Shown: positions 44,411-56,650 of the stretch, piece after piece | How positions within the stretch are numbered: the stretch's first letter is position 1 | Layout of the letters: each line of letters begins with the position of its first letter | NCBI GenBank assembly: GCA_016808115.1 | Contig: JAEQBH010005278.1 | Span: 186,001 to 250,000, forward strand | Direction of reading: 5' to 3' | Length of the DNA: 64,000 nt | Source: Tetrastigma voinierianum | Taxonomy: Eukaryota > Streptophyta > Magnoliopsida > Vitales > Vitaceae | Made by a program: the position numbers and the translations under genes | The notes under the pieces: model-generated | Database searches by the model: none | Told to the model about the DNA's origin: nothing | Seen by the model: only the letters and a program-made list of their open reading frames with translations

Positions 44411-44732
44411 GGTGCAAACTACGAGTGATGAGTTGATATGTACTTGTAATCCATTACAAGTGTTGGTGACAACTGGAGTCCTTTTTGAATTAAGTGTGTA
44501 GGAGCTGAGTTTTCTTCCTTGGCGATTCTTGCTGCTTGTTTTATTTTACAGTCGGTTTGTTTTGGCTAACACGGCCTTTCTTTTCATGGCAAGCTTTGTT
44601 TGTGTTCTTTGTTTTGTTTCATTTTGTTACAACGGTGTTTATGCATCAGGACGAGAGGATATCAAGTAGATTGCAAAGAGTGAGTGCACCGGTTGAAATG
44701 AAATTTGTGTCGGTGTCATACCTGATGACCAA

Positions 44733-45520
44733 ATGGATCCTCTACTATAGGAACAGCAAAGTCAACAAGCACCCCCTATAACAACATACAGGTTGATGAG
44801 GGATCACATACATCCTCTAAGTGAAAGAGTGCTCCTTCCACGCATCGCCTCTGCTCCTGCGAGAGATGTACTTGAGTGAGACCCTACCTAGTGCCCTGCT
44901 TCCCATTTCATGGGTATGGAGAATGCAAATCCATATTATTCACACATGCGGTTTGGCCAGAAGTATGCATCTTTTAAGGAGGGTATAACCGATATGAAAT
45001 TGTTTGAAGTTGAAGGCACAGCATTCACGTTAACCCTCAAGAATGAAAGCCAAGAAACATGGCTCTTCATTGGAGCCTAGATTGATTAAAGTGGGCCGTC
45101 TTGAGTTGAATTTTGAAGAGATTCTTGATTGCAACCAAAGACCAACCGGTTGAAGAGACGGATCTACACAGGCCTATGACAATGAAAAGTTTTATCAGTG
45201 TTGGGAAAGATTCATGGAGACCATCAATGCATGCCCACACCATGGTTTTGATACCTGGATGCTAGTGAATCATTTTTATGATGGTATGTCTCCACCCATG
45301 AAGCAATTGCTGGAAACCATGTGTGGGGGTGACTTTTTAAGCAAACACCCAGATGAGGCCATGGACTTTTTGAACTATGTGGCCGAAACCTCAAAGGCAT
45401 GGGATGAACCGAATCGAGAGTCAAAAGATCGAAGCCTTGAACCACGGAGGGGGCATTTATGCACTTTCGAGAACGAGATGAAAGCAAAGCCCGACCACTT
45501 TGACTCGAAAGGTTAGAGGG
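44733..45520 (+). pseudogene. Gag remnant of the plus-strand Athila-like element
   Basis: ATG at 44733 opens MDP, then an in-frame TAG, then EQQSQQAPP and YRLMRDHIHP; GMENANPYYSHMRF follows in another frame near 44920. The open stretch 45214-45516 contains NHFYDGMSPPMKQLLETMCG and SKHPDEAMDFLNYVAETSK, the C-terminal half of the gag domain. Reading is broken by several stops. The start agrees with the gag ATG at 23014. Confidence 0.85.
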
Positions 45521-46429
45521 TGGAAATGAGAAATCGACATGAAATACAACGATAAATGATTTATCTGCATCGACCTTGCTGCTTGATTGTCAGGTCAAAT
45601 AAAGTCTGGCAGAACCTTTGTCGAGCATACCCGTGTCTGAATCAAAACAAGCCACCTGAAATGCTCCATATGGCATATAACAACCACTAGTGGAGAAATC
45701 ATCCAAACCTGTCATGGAAGCCAAAACCCCTTGCTTATATTCCCTCTTAGGAACCATGACTGCAGGTTGGCTCCTTCAACCTAACGGCCATTTGCCTCCA
45801 CCTACTTTCCACTGTTGAAGCGAAGCAATCACAGATTTAGCAAAGTGGTAGGCGACCGCGTTTATTGGAAGAACAAAAGGTATTGAATGTTCAGACTAAC
45901 CAGAAAATTGAAGCAGTAGAGAGCTCACTCAACAGGTGGACAATATGCACTCTGAGATTTCGAGGTTGTCGACGGCGGTACTGCCGAGGGTTGAAAAGGG
46001 AAGGTTCCCTCCGGTGCGGCAACATCGGAGAGGGAGTGCATGGAATATGCTCAATGATGATCCAAATGTAAATTGATGAAGTCAAAGCGTGGTGACTTTA
46101 AGAAGTGGTAAAGAACTGGGGCCAGTCGGCTCTAGTCAGTCAACCCCCTGATGCGGCGACCACGTACAAGAAGAGCAATTGACAAATAGGGAAGAGGTGA
46201 AAGTGTGCCCCTCAGAACAGGCTCTCAGAAAAAGAAAAATTATGTTAATCAGAAAAGGAAATTCTGAGGTTTTCTGTGAAGTGAAAGTTAATATTCCTCT
46301 CATGACATGATCAAACAAGTCCCCACCTATTTTAAAATTCTTGAAGGACTTATGCACGGTAAAAGGAGGTCTCAATGTAAATAAAAGGCCTTTTGGCCCG
46401 AGCAGCAAGTGAGTGCTATCATTGAGGTG

Positions 46430-46790
46430 CAAGACTCCGATGAAATATAAAGACCGGGATGTCCTGATCTCTGTTATTGGAGGCATTAGTGTGGAGAAGC
46501 AACATTAGACTTGGGAGCTAGTGTGAACCACTGCGGGTATTCCATATACAACAACTTGGTTTGGGTGAGCTGAAGCCCCGATCCATCACACCTTGTCACT
46601 AGCCGATAGGTCCAGTATTAAAATACAGAAGGGGACCATTGGACATTTTAATACAAGTGGACAGAATTCTACTACCAGTGGACACTCTCATACTTATATT
46701 GACACGAGCTGGTTGCGATGGGAGCCAATCATGTGCCCATCATATTGGGAGGCCATTCTTGGCTACTTAGAATCACCATAGTTCTGCCAG
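46430..46790 (+). pseudogene. Aspartic protease remnant
   Basis: ATLDLGASVN (Asp codon 46508-46510) gives the protease active site with Asp-Leu-Gly-Ala. The following open stretch 46593-46781 starts SLADRSSIKIQKGT, the usual sequence after the active site. The flap and second half are decayed. Between gag and protease (45520-46430) I see only eroded sequence. Confidence 0.75.
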
Positions 46791-47489
46791 ATAGGTTGTG
46801 CAACTCACATTTGGAGGAATATGACCTTAGAATAAATATCTTTCACATTTGAGTAAATCATATGCACTTTCTCGAAAAGAGGAAGATGGCTGCATGAAGA
46901 AGTACGTATAATAGATGCAATTCTTAAGAGAGGAAACGAGGCTAATGAAGAGCGTAGTGCAGATGTATTAACCCCAGAGTTATCTGAGTGCCTTGGAGAA
47001 CAACTAAGAACTCGTCATGAGCTTGGTGCGAGTGTTGGAGGGAGAAAGAAATAGAAATCCCTGCCTACGATGGCGGTGACAGGCCAGGGGACATCATAAA
47101 CCCCTCAGATTGAGGTTAAGTATCACATTCTGGAAGAAAATGGGCAATGTCCGGTTGTGATTTCATCGCTGACTGACCACTTCACAAGAGCATAACACAT
47201 TGCACCTTCTCAAAAGGAATAAGCAAGCATTAGGTGGAAAATTTCTGATTTAAAGGCATAAACCCGACAATGCGCACCCATCACATTTACCTAGAAAGAG
47301 GTCTAAAGTGCATTAGGCGATACAGTGGAGGTTGAACCCCCACTTGCGAAGTGAACTGCATTGAAGTCCTAAAATTGCTCCAAGTGGTATCATTTACCCC
47401 ATTTAAACGTTCTTGGGTGGCCCAACCAGTGGTGCCAAGAAGTCGGAGTGACAAGCGTGAAAAATAAAAGGGTGAAGAATTGTCTACCA

Positions 47490-47990
47490 CGACTTACTGC
47501 AGAGTGGAGTGTGCATAGATTATGGGGAGTGCTGTCTGAGGTAACAAGAAAAGATCACTTCCGTTGATTACCATTCATCGAATGGCTCCTTGAGAGGATT
47601 CTGGACACCCATTCTGTGCTTTTTGGATGGTTATTCGAGGTACTTTCGGATGGGGGTATAGGAGGATCGGAAAAGGAACTACCTTTACTTGTCCATTTAG
47701 CACGTATGTATAGGAGAATGCCTTTTGGTCTTTGCTTGTGACCACTTTTCGGAGATGTATGCTTAGTATGTTTAGCGATATGGTGGAGCGCATAATGGAA
47801 ATACATGGATGATATCACTGTATATGGAGGCGATTTTGAAGAATGTCTGACTAATCTGGAGGCCATCCTGCAGAGGTGCATAGAGAATAACACAGTGCTC
47901 AAGCTGGGAGAAGTGCCATTTATGGTTAACCAAAGATTGTCTTGGGGCACATTATTTCAATGAGAGATAGAAGAGTTGACAAAGCAAGGT
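47490..47990 (+). pseudogene. Reverse transcriptase remnant
   Basis: A degraded VTRKDHF-LPFIEWLLERI segment is followed by broken motif A text and RRMPFGL near 47720. YMDDITVYGGDFEECLTNL starts at 47802 with both catalytic Asp codons present, and a CHFMV-like end follows near 47920. Shifts and stops make it inactive. Confidence 0.85.
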
Positions 47991-48199
47991 GAACTTATTT
48001 CCAAGCGCCATCCCGACAAATGTAAAACGATTAGGCAATTCCTTGGTCATACGAGGCTTCTATAGAAGATTCATTAAGACTTCTCGAAAATTATGGCTCC
48101 CACAACCTGGCTCCTAGAAGATGCTAAATTTGTTTGGGAGAAAGAATGCCGGGAGAGCTTTGAAGAGATTTGAGATCCCATTTGACTACTACACCCCTG

Positions 48200-48550
48200 A
48201 TAAATCACGAGCACATTGCGGGTTGCCTTTTGAAGTGATGTGTGATGCAAGTGATCTTGCCTGCTCGGACGGTACTTGGCCAAGAGAGGATGGGAAACCT
48301 CATGTAGTCTATTATGCAAGCAAAACCTTGAGATGAAGCACAAAGGAGTGCTACTACAGAGGAAGGGTGAGCGTGGTCTACGCCTTAGACAAGTTTCGAG
48401 CATACTTGGTCGGGTCTGATATAGTCATTTTTACAGACCATTCCGCTTTGAAATATCTTAGACCAAGCAAAATGCCCAGAGCAAGGCTAATCCGATGGGT
48501 TCTACTTCAGGAGTTTAACTTGCAAATTAAAGAAGACAAGAAGGGGTAGA
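48200..48550 (+). pseudogene. RNase H remnant
   Basis: Frame 48121-48336 carries LPFEVMCDASDLA, with the first catalytic Asp, and REDGKPHVVYYASKTLR. Frame 48367-48549 carries VVYALDKFRAYLVGSDIVIF, TDHSALKYL and LLQEFNLQIKEDKKG. Together they cover nearly the whole Ty3/gypsy RNase H domain, divided by one frame change and a stop. Confidence 0.85.
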
Positions 48551-49830
48551 GAATGTTGCGTGAGATCATCTTTCTTGAGGAGTTAACGATAGCCCATGAC
48601 ACTCATAGCCCACACCATCAATGATGAATTACGAAGGGGAAACCGATGCGGCTGGAAAAGCTCCTTTGATGCTCACATTACCAATTTCCTCCATAGAGGA
48701 GGAAACCACATCTGATTGGAAAGAGCAGGGATAGAAAATATTTCTTTCTGAGGTCACTCTATTGGGAAGAGCCCTTCTTGTTTAAATAATGCGGATCAAA
48801 TAATCGAGGAAATATGTATTACGAGGAGAACGGGGACCGACAGCTACCATGGCGAGCTGCCGTGATGATGCTGTTGCAACAAGTGAAGTGGTCACCGTTC
48901 TCGCGACGGGTGTTTGGCTTTGGCTCCATAGTGATAAAGCTCTTGCAAAGACTGAAACCATATCATAGCGATACTTCCTGGTTCTGTTTTGCGTGATGAC
49001 TGATCTGTTTGGAGCATAGTTTCATGACCACCCACTCTATGGTCCGCACGCCAGTGAGTGGAACTATGCCATCCCGAACAGTTTGGCTCATTCACACACC
49101 AACCGACCCACCGAAGGTGGTAGCGGGTGTGCCGCTGAACGCTCTTTGGATTGGGATAAATCGTGTGGCCGATGGAGTTCCGTGCATGCTGTTTCATACC
49201 GTTCTCTTGTGTGGCTGTGAAAGCCTCCAGGTGACACCACATCATGTTATTGGTCAGCAATGGAGGAGCTTTCAGCAGAGAATCATGAGACTGTTTTGTG
49301 AAGGGTGGCTGCGTGAAGGCAGGTCATAAAGCGCTTTTGGGTTGTGTGAGCCTCAGTGGGCTTTCGGGAGGCTAAATCTTGAGAATGCCATACGCCAGGA
49401 TGACCTGATGAGAAATATCACTGGTGAGATGAGCTTAGAGGCATCAGTGAGCGATGGCTGGGAGGCATGTGGATCTGGCAAAGGGTAGATCAGATTGCAC
49501 CTGTGGGGGTGGGGACTCAAGTATACTTGAGGGTCAGAATTTTTTGAGAAGGCAAAAAAGGCCAACAGTCCGAAAACATGACTTGCCGGAAAGACTCAGT
49601 CTGCAGGGACAGGCCCCTGCTTTTGTGACTCAACTCACTCTTGTTGAAACTGAGAGTGCGATCAGGATGGTTAATTTGTGTTGATCTTGATGTTCCGGGT
49701 GAGTTCACTGTCGACGTTATGGCGGTGATCCGATCGATGGTTTTGGAGGGGTGACTTCATCGTTTGTGAGCTGATGGGAGGCCTCTATGGACATATCACG
49801 GGTTACAGGTCATGTTGGGGGACTAACGGA
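48550..49830 (+). other. Decayed pol 3' part and unassigned sequence
   Basis: A weak integrase N-terminal resemblance (LYWEEPFLFK near 48760) is the last pol signal. Open stretches on both strands from 48892 to 49684 have no recognised motif. A GTTGGGGGAC string at 49814 resembles a polypurine tract, but no LTR edge follows. Several changes of sequence style suggest rearrangement. Confidence 0.4.
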
Positions 49831-52391
49831 TCCCAAACTGTGATCTTGTGTTGGTTTTGGTCAAGTTTCTTGTTTTAATTTTTTGTTTTGATTTCTTTCT
49901 TGACATTGACCTTAACAATGGAAATGACCATAAGCCATGTTGAGGATTGATGTTGACTTAGAATCATCCCATTTTGGTCATTTTAAGTTAATTTTCACAT
50001 GGCGGAGCCCACATGGGGAATAGGAATGGCTTTACCAATTACATGAAATAAAGCTAAAGACCATTAAAAGAGTAGGCTCTTGAGCGACCACTCTCAGGAT
50101 GACTTGAGATGGTGTGCAGCTGGCATGGATGAAAGATTGACCTGTTTGCTAAACCCGGTGTGATCGAAAAATCGTGTTGGATTGTGGTGGAGACTCAGTG
50201 CCCGATGGGAGATCATGGTGAGCTTGAGTCTACGGTTCGGGGTGAAGCCCGGGAGTTAACAATAAAGTGAAGAAGAAGAAGCTGATGTATTTATAGGATG
50301 CGGGTGTATCTTTATAAGCAGAGGAAGCAGTGCGTTTGTGATTTCTGAGGAAAGGTGCAGTGACTGACTGTTTTATAAAAAGGCAGACCATTCTAGCTTT
50401 TGATTTGCAAGACGATAATCTAGGCGTGAGGACATGGGTGCACTATAGTTGTGAAATAATGTGTCCGAACAATTGACAAACACACTGGATGCAAGTTTGT
50501 GTGGTGGACCCAGAGGTGCGACGTGAGATAAGTGTGACGTGAGTTGTGAGAAGGTCGCGACAAGATCAAGATGTCACGACACCAGCTTCACTTAAGACAT
50601 GTCGCAACCACACAGAGGCTACTGCGACAAGGGTTGCTGACAGACGAGGTCGCGACAAGAGCTGAATGTCATAACCGATATCATTATCTGACCGGCTAAA
50701 TAAGTCGAAAAGAAATGCATCGAAATTAGGGCCCAACTTGAACCCTAAATCTGAAAGTGCTACCAAAAGAAACTTGACTCTTGCGACTTGAAAGAGATCA
50801 CGGGTTCTTTGAAGGCTCCACAGTATTTACAGGCCCACGCTTTAACTCTTTTTCTTTGTTTCGTTTTCTTTCCATATTTTAGATTAGATTAGTTTGTATT
50901 TCAGTTTCTAATTTGGATTGACGTTAGTTGTAAGGATTTAGGCGAATGGGATTAATATTTCTTAAAATTATTGTGGTTGTTTGAATTGAACAAATTTTGG
51001 ATTCGAACACCGAGTTTCGATTCTGAGTGTGGTTTTGTTGATCCATCAAGCCCTTGTATGGTATATCGATATTTAGAAACCCGACTTCCATTGAGATTAG
51101 TGACCATGAAATTATCATTCTGCGGTATTTTTATTCATCATGGTAAGACTTCTCTTATATTGTCGACTTGCTGGTTTTGCTTGTTTCTTCGAATTGATCC
51201 AATGTCGGTCTCACATGCCCCATAACGAGGTTGATACAGCTCTGATTTCTAGGAGGCCCTGCGGTGATACAGAGAAGGCATTCTGAGTAAGGAGACACAA
51301 TTTAGGAAATTTGAACATATTGCTGATCTAATGTGCTCTGTATACTTAAATCAATACATCCTCTTTTCACTTGTAACCGAGAATGAGTTGAGTGAGTTAT
51401 TATTAATTTAGGCTTTATACGAGAGAGTTCACCTAAATTCGAATATGAATTCGATCCGTGTTAGCAAGGGATCTAATCAAGGAAAAGTAAAACATTCTAA
51501 TTTTGAGGGGATGAGGAACAGTGCAGTCTGGAAGCCCCTGCGCTATGATGACTATATTGAAGAGACTCGGGTTTGGAGTCCATGTGTTGTGGGTATATGA
51601 AGTATTGAGAAAGAAAATACCCCGAGGAACAAGGCTATTAGATTTAAAAGTAGTTATCTCACCTTGTATTCGAGAGAGAAGCAGGTGAAGGTGGAAGTGA
51701 TGAGCGGTGAGTTTGGAGAGATCCGATCCTGTATCTTAATCCTTGGACTAGTTTTAAAATCGTAGTTCGAAAGCAAGCGTTCTGATCTGAGGCGCTAGGA
51801 ATTGATTCTTCTACAACTGGCTTTGATTATTCAATGTTTTCTTTAGAGATAATTGTTCAATCTAAATTTGTTATTTTAATATTTCAATATTGATTCATTT
51901 GTTATTCATTCATTTTTCTTTACATCATTCTTTTCAAGCTTTCAAAAGCAAAATCTTAATATCGTATTATTGTCCAAATAGTATGGAGCTTAAGTAGTTG
52001 GGGTAGTTGGTAGAAAAATTCTTGAGATCTACATGGGATCGATATCTGGACTTAAATCAATTTTCTTGTTCGATCTGTGCACTTTGCGATATAATGGATC
52101 CAAAACCCGCAGAGAAAATGATTTACTCTTTATGGAAATATCTTTTAATCAACATACCATAGCTAAAGAAACCCACACTTTCGAGTTTGATGGTTTTTAT
52201 TCTGCGAGGATAGATAATCCTTGGGTAATAAGTCCATAAATTTGAATAGGTGTTTTTGATCCATAAAATTAATTGATGTAGTCAACAAGTTTTATATTTG
52301 TGTGGCATACACCATTGTATATAAGGGATTAGATAATAGTCCTTAGGTGATAACGTCATAAATTTGTATACATCTTATGGTCCAGTCAACA
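49830..52391 (+). repeat. Probable 5' LTR of element B (left edge unresolved)
   Basis: The right end CAGTCAACA adjoins the primer site at 52399. A sparse GTCGCGAC array (50530-50670) and stretches aligning to 29470-29590 and 31670-32340 of element A mark it as a related but diverged LTR. I cannot place its TG start; 49830-50480 holds nothing else recognisable. Confidence 0.5.
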
Positions 52392-52398
52392 AGTTTTA
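52206..52398 (+). repeat. Tandem duplication next to the primer site of element B
   Basis: A segment with GATAATCCTTGGGTAATAAG and GTCAACAAGTTTTA (52210-52290) is repeated, with changes, as GATAATAGTCCTTAGGTGATA and GTCAACAAGTTTTA (52334-52398). The LTR end motif therefore occurs twice, but only the second copy is followed by a primer site. Confidence 0.6.
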
Positions 52399-52416
52399 TG
52401 GCGCGTTGCCGGGGAT
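52399..52416 (+). promoter_or_regulatory. Primer binding site of element B, Asp-tRNA type
   Basis: TGGCGCGTTGCCGGGGAT lacks one C compared with TGGCGCCGTTGCCGGGGAT and is otherwise identical. Confidence 0.8.
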
Positions 52417-52439
52417 CAGAAAGAATTTAGTAGATCAAT

Positions 52440-53770
52440 ATTCTGATGAAAGAAGGAAATGCTAATTTGGACATTTAAAAGCCGACGACCTTGATTACAA
52501 TGGTTGGCAACAGTTCTTGGTCATCCACGAAGATGAATGAGCATCGGGAAGGTTTCTGAGAATGGCCAACAGGTGAGGATTGAATGAGGGTGAAGCCGAG
52601 GAGGTCATAAAATTGCACATTCCCATTTTCTCACGAGGAGATACGACAGCCACATGGTATGAATCTCTACCATATGGTTGGTGATACTTGGGAGGAGGCA
52701 TGAAGCAGCTGCTTGGGTAGGTGCACTGCGCGCCGCTCGCCGAGGAGAAGGAGGAGATAATTGTGTTCCGACAAGAGGAAGATGAAAATGCTCGTGGCTT
52801 GGAAAGATTTAAAGGGTTCTTTGAAGGAGTGTCGATGCATGGGATGAACTTGAAGACCGGATGGACATAGTGTATCATCATAGCAGATGATACATTTAAG
52901 GGCATTATTGATGCTTCATGTTGTGGAGCATTCAAACGTAAAGTGTCAAGAGGTAAGATCCTGACGAGGACTCAAGAATGCAATATGAAAGCTCCATCGC
53001 AGTTTTCTATGAGTAATTGGCAGAGGGAGAGGAGTCATGGAGCCGGTGCAAGACGACAGCCATGCAGTAAAGCTAGATGCTATCATGCATAGAATGGACA
53101 AGCAAGAGAGGAAGATGTAATAATTGCTCATGAAATAGAGCAGTTGAGAGGGAACTATTGAGAGGAAGTGCTGAAGTACCCACTGAAGAACTGTTTTATG
53201 ATGCTGAGGAGGTTAAGTACTTAGGAGAGCCAAGAAGTTATCACTTCAAACCAAATCCTAACCTTCCAGCACACTATCATCCAGCACTGAGGAACCATGA
53301 AAATTTTTCATATGGTGGAGGGGCCTCACAAGGCCAAAGGCATGAATGAAGATCCTCAACAAGGATATCGTAAATACCACTAAGGTTCCAACAAAGAAGC
53401 AAAGAAGGGAGGAGGCTGGTAAATGAATATCGTGGTCGAGGAGAGCCTCCACCATTCAAGATCAATCGCCGCACCACGTGGGGACAACAAGAAGTCGTTA
53501 AACCTCCATGAACAAAAGTTTGCATAATTGTGCCTCAAATGCCAATTCTCAAATTTTTCAGAAGACCACTAATGCTTCTCTCAAGAACCTGGAGACACAG
53601 ATAGGGCAACTGGCCCTAAACCTACAATATCATATTAAAGATGCCTTTCCTAGTGACTCGAAGAAGAATCCAAAAGATCAGATGGTCGTGGCAGCCTCGA
53701 AGTGGGAAAGACTTGAGAAGAAGACAGAAAAGATGAAAGCAACCAGGAGAAGAATCTTAAATTGCTGAAA
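52440..53770 (+). pseudogene. Gag remnant of element B
   Basis: The N-terminus is missing: only about 60 bases separate the primer site from mid-gag sequence (a KPTTLITMV-like segment near 52477), whereas element A has several hundred. Recognisable are ATWYESLPYG near 52655, RFKGFFEGVSMHGMNLKTG near 52805, NPNLPAHYHPALRNHENF in 53158-53349 and ASLKNLETQIGQLALNLQ in 53508-53768. Frames change between blocks. Confidence 0.85.
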
Positions 53771-53859
53771 CACTAGAAGGGAAAAAGAAAGAAGGAAGAA
53801 TTGTCGAGAAGAAGGGAAGCAAGAAGAAGAAACTGCATCAACTACCGTTAGCCCCATTT

Positions 53860-54470
53860 CCACAAAGAGCCTAAAATCAAAATAGAGGAATGGGGCTTGC
53901 AAGGTTCTTAAAGACCTTTCGTGGTTGGAAATCAGCATGCCTTTCACGTATGGTTACTCGCATGCCACTTTATGCAAAAGTTTTGAAAGACATACCTATA
54001 AAGAGGGAAGATTGCTGAAGAAGGAATTGTGAATTTGACTGCAACTTGCAGCGCTGTGATCAAGAGAGGCTTACTATAAAAGATGAAGGATCTGTGTGAG
54101 CTACCAGCTCCCGCACCATTGGAGAGTTTGAGTTCTAGAAAGCTCTCTGTGACTCAGATGCCAGTATAAATTTAATGCCTTATTCGTTGCCAAGAAGTTA
54201 AGCTTGGGGGAGATTACTCCCACTACTGTCACCTCCAAATGGCAGATAGAACCCCCCAGTGGTTCAAAGATAAATACTGTAGAAAATTTATTTCCAAATT
54301 CGACCATCATAATCGGATATGGAGGAAGATTCACAAGTCCCTCTCTGTCGGGAAGGCCATTCTTAGTAACCCGAGTGTACTCTAATCGATATGTGTATGG
54401 GAATTTCTACGCCGTAGTTGGAGAAGAGACAATCTGACTTCAATTTACTCAAGTTTGAAGAATTTAGATA
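53860..54470 (+). pseudogene. Aspartic protease remnant of element B
   Basis: ALCDSDASINLMPYS (54142-54185) is the active-site region. The catalytic Asp is kept, but the usual Gly two residues later is Asp, which should abolish activity. GEITPTTVTSKW continues the domain, and a SLSGRPFLVTR piece near 54345 stands for the LGRPFLAT motif. Confidence 0.8.
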
Positions 54471-54479
54471 TAGAAAGGG

Positions 54480-55640
54480 ATGATATCAAGTCAAGAGGAA
54501 GATGTATATGTCAACAACTCTGATTTTTACTATGATTGTAATGACCAACTTTCAATCAATGAAAAAGAGATGAATTTCCAGTATCCCGAAGGTTTTGATT
54601 TAGATTTTCTGCACATCAATTTACATTCGACTGAAAAGGTGATGAGTCTTGAACAAAATGAGATAAAACAAAGAGACAAAAATGAAGAAAAGGAATTTTA
54701 TCAAGAAACTGAAGAAGAATGGCTAGTTTTGCAAGAGTTGCCAAGTCATTTAAAGTATGCTTAATTGAGCCGCTAAAGAACAAAACTAGCACACCGCCGC
54801 ACTTCAGTGATCGAGGAACAAAGTTTGTTGGAAATTTTAAGGAACATAAAGAGTCTATAGTAATGGCCTATCAAGATTTAAAAGGTATCACCCATCAATA
54901 CGATGCACAAAATACTTAAGAGAGTGCACCAACTGAACATCAAAGGAGATTGAATCCAGCTTCATGAAGGAGGTGAAGTCGTGAAGGAAATGCTCAAATG
55001 GTTAAATGCCGGGTTTTATATATGTGCATTTCTCGCATTGTACCCGGGTTAGCCTACCATGTAGTTCCAAAGAAGGTGATTTCATCAGAATCCGCGAATG
55101 ACAGAAATGAATTGATTCCAACAAGAACAGTGACAGGATGGAGAATATGCATTGATTACAGGAAGCTGAACACAGCAACCAGGAAAGATCATTTTCCATT
55201 ACCTTTCATTGATCAGATGCTAGACAGGTTAGCAGGACATCATCATTTTTGTTTTCTGGATGGATATTCAGGCTACAACCGTGATTGCACCGCACCGAGA
55301 CCAAGAAAGACTCAATACATTTACATGCCCCTATGGTACCTGCTTTCGTATGATGCCATTTGGGCCATGCAATGCCCCCGCTACTTTCTAGAGATGTATG
55401 ATGTCACTGTTCTCAGATTTATCGAGGAAGTCATGGAGATTTTACGGATGACTTCACAAAGGTATGGGTCCTGGGCTTTTGAACAAAGGTCGAGCAACTG
55501 AAACAAGATTTCATAGGATGCGGACAAACAACTAGCATTGAATTGGGAAAAATGCTATTTCATGGTGACGGTTGCATTTGCTTCGTCATAAATGCCACCA
55601 AATGGGCATAGAATGACTAATTCAAGATTTATTAATAAAA
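54480..55640 (+). pseudogene. Reverse transcriptase of element B, truncated by insertion
   Basis: 54480-54764 ends LVLQELPSHLKYA, the lead-in. The 167-codon stretch 54998-55501 has NELIPTRTVTGWRICIDYRK, TRKDHFPLPFIDQMLDRLAG and FCFLDGYSGYN, a well-preserved fingers and motif A region. The YMDD loop near 55440 is frameshifted (EILRMTSQRYG where EIFMDDFTVYG is expected). The frame ends in the CYFMVTVAF segment and is cut at 55647 by the next element. RNase H and integrase are not found. Confidence 0.85.
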
Positions 55641-56497
55641 CCTTAGTGATTCGTGCCACGGTAAGACCGAATCAATAATATTTGTATCCTTAGTTCTCCT
55701 CTACTACTCGTAGTCGCTTACCGCAAAGATAGCGGCCCAGGTTGAACACTGGGATGGGTTTTCATCCCATTAATGACTCTTTATAAGCGCTTAAAATGTA
55801 AGGCTTTTTGTTCGATTTATGGATTTGTTTCAAAACAGGGGAGTTGTTTGGTTACTGACTAACTGTAATGACTAAAAATGAAGTGTGAAATGGTAACTTG
55901 AAGGCTTCAATACTAGCTTGATAATACGTGGCTATTAGCGTCCCTAAGTTATATCTCGCATTAGTAAGTAAATTAATTTTATAGTCAAAGCTAAACTGAT
56001 CTTTGTTTAATCCATAAAACCTAACCCTAGAACCACCCTATTCGAGTCAACACCAAGATATAGAAAGTCCTTATTCAGTTTAAAACCCTAGATTCAACCT
56101 CCTCACAAAGGGCTCGTGAATGACATCTAAAGGATATCGGGCAGATCTAGCATTAAGAATGCAATCAATCCTCAAAGCATGACAAGTATTGACTCAAGTG
56201 GGAGATGATTAAATGGCATTAAACCCTAGTTTGGAAAGTTAAAACCAAGTAAATGCAAAAGACTGAACATTTACAAAGATGAGGACAACCTCGCAGAGTC
56301 CCTAAACCAAGCTTAGCCACCCTCATCTTCAAAGCTATGAGGCTTACAAGCATCCCTTGAGTCATTATCCCAAGGGAGTTTGGCAAATCTAGAAAATGAA
56401 AGAAAGAGGAGAGAGAAGAGAGCAAATGAAACCCTAAAATGAAAGTCGGAAATGTATTGAAATGCAAAAAGTTGCTTAGGGTTACAAAAATGAGTTG

Positions 56498-56509
56498 GTT
56501 TATATAGTA
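56498..56509 (-). promoter_or_regulatory. TATA box of the LTR
   Basis: The minus strand reads ACTATATAAACC, between the motif array upstream and the CT-rich leader downstream. It corresponds to GCTATATAAGC at 43546. Confidence 0.6.
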
Positions 56510-56650
56510 CACCCAAAGTGTGAAAAATACAAGAATGCCTAAAATATCAAGCCATAAGAGGGACAAGGTGATAATACACCAAAACAGCCGCTTGGGATCA
56601 ATTATACAAAATTCACAAGGGCGCACCTCGCTTATGCAGATAATTCTCGG

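Larger units (their letters stand above)
42894..49830 (+). mobile_element. Plus-strand Athila-like element, 3' end missing
   Basis: The LTR starts CGATTAGTGCCGGTGC and ends GGCATGAATCA (42894-44390). It is followed by a degraded Asp-type primer site, gag (44733), protease (46499), reverse transcriptase (YMDD at 47802) and RNase H. It belongs to the same family as the minus elements at 14873 and 55647 (same LTR edges, same MDP gag start, same SKHPDEAMDFLNYVAETSK motif). No polypurine tract plus 3' LTR can be found; sequence becomes unrecognisable after about 48550 and element B takes over near 49830. Confidence 0.8.

Noticed and set aside
44536..44781. 81-codon hydrophobic frame after the primer site
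   Set aside because: It covers the U-rich leader and the gag start in a different frame; gag begins at 44733 in another frame.
45891..46486. Minus-strand frames of 64 and 116 codons
   Set aside because: They are antisense to the gag-protease part of the plus-strand element, whose DLGASVN motif lies immediately downstream.
48892..49260. 122-codon minus-strand frame
   Set aside because: No recognisable domain, opposite to element orientation, and overlapped by a plus-strand frame of similar length.
49830..52391. Reading this stretch as the continuation of element A's 3' LTR beyond the nested element
   Set aside because: Similarity to the matching part of the 5' LTR is much weaker than between 27651-28210 and 42321-42893, so it is a related but different LTR.
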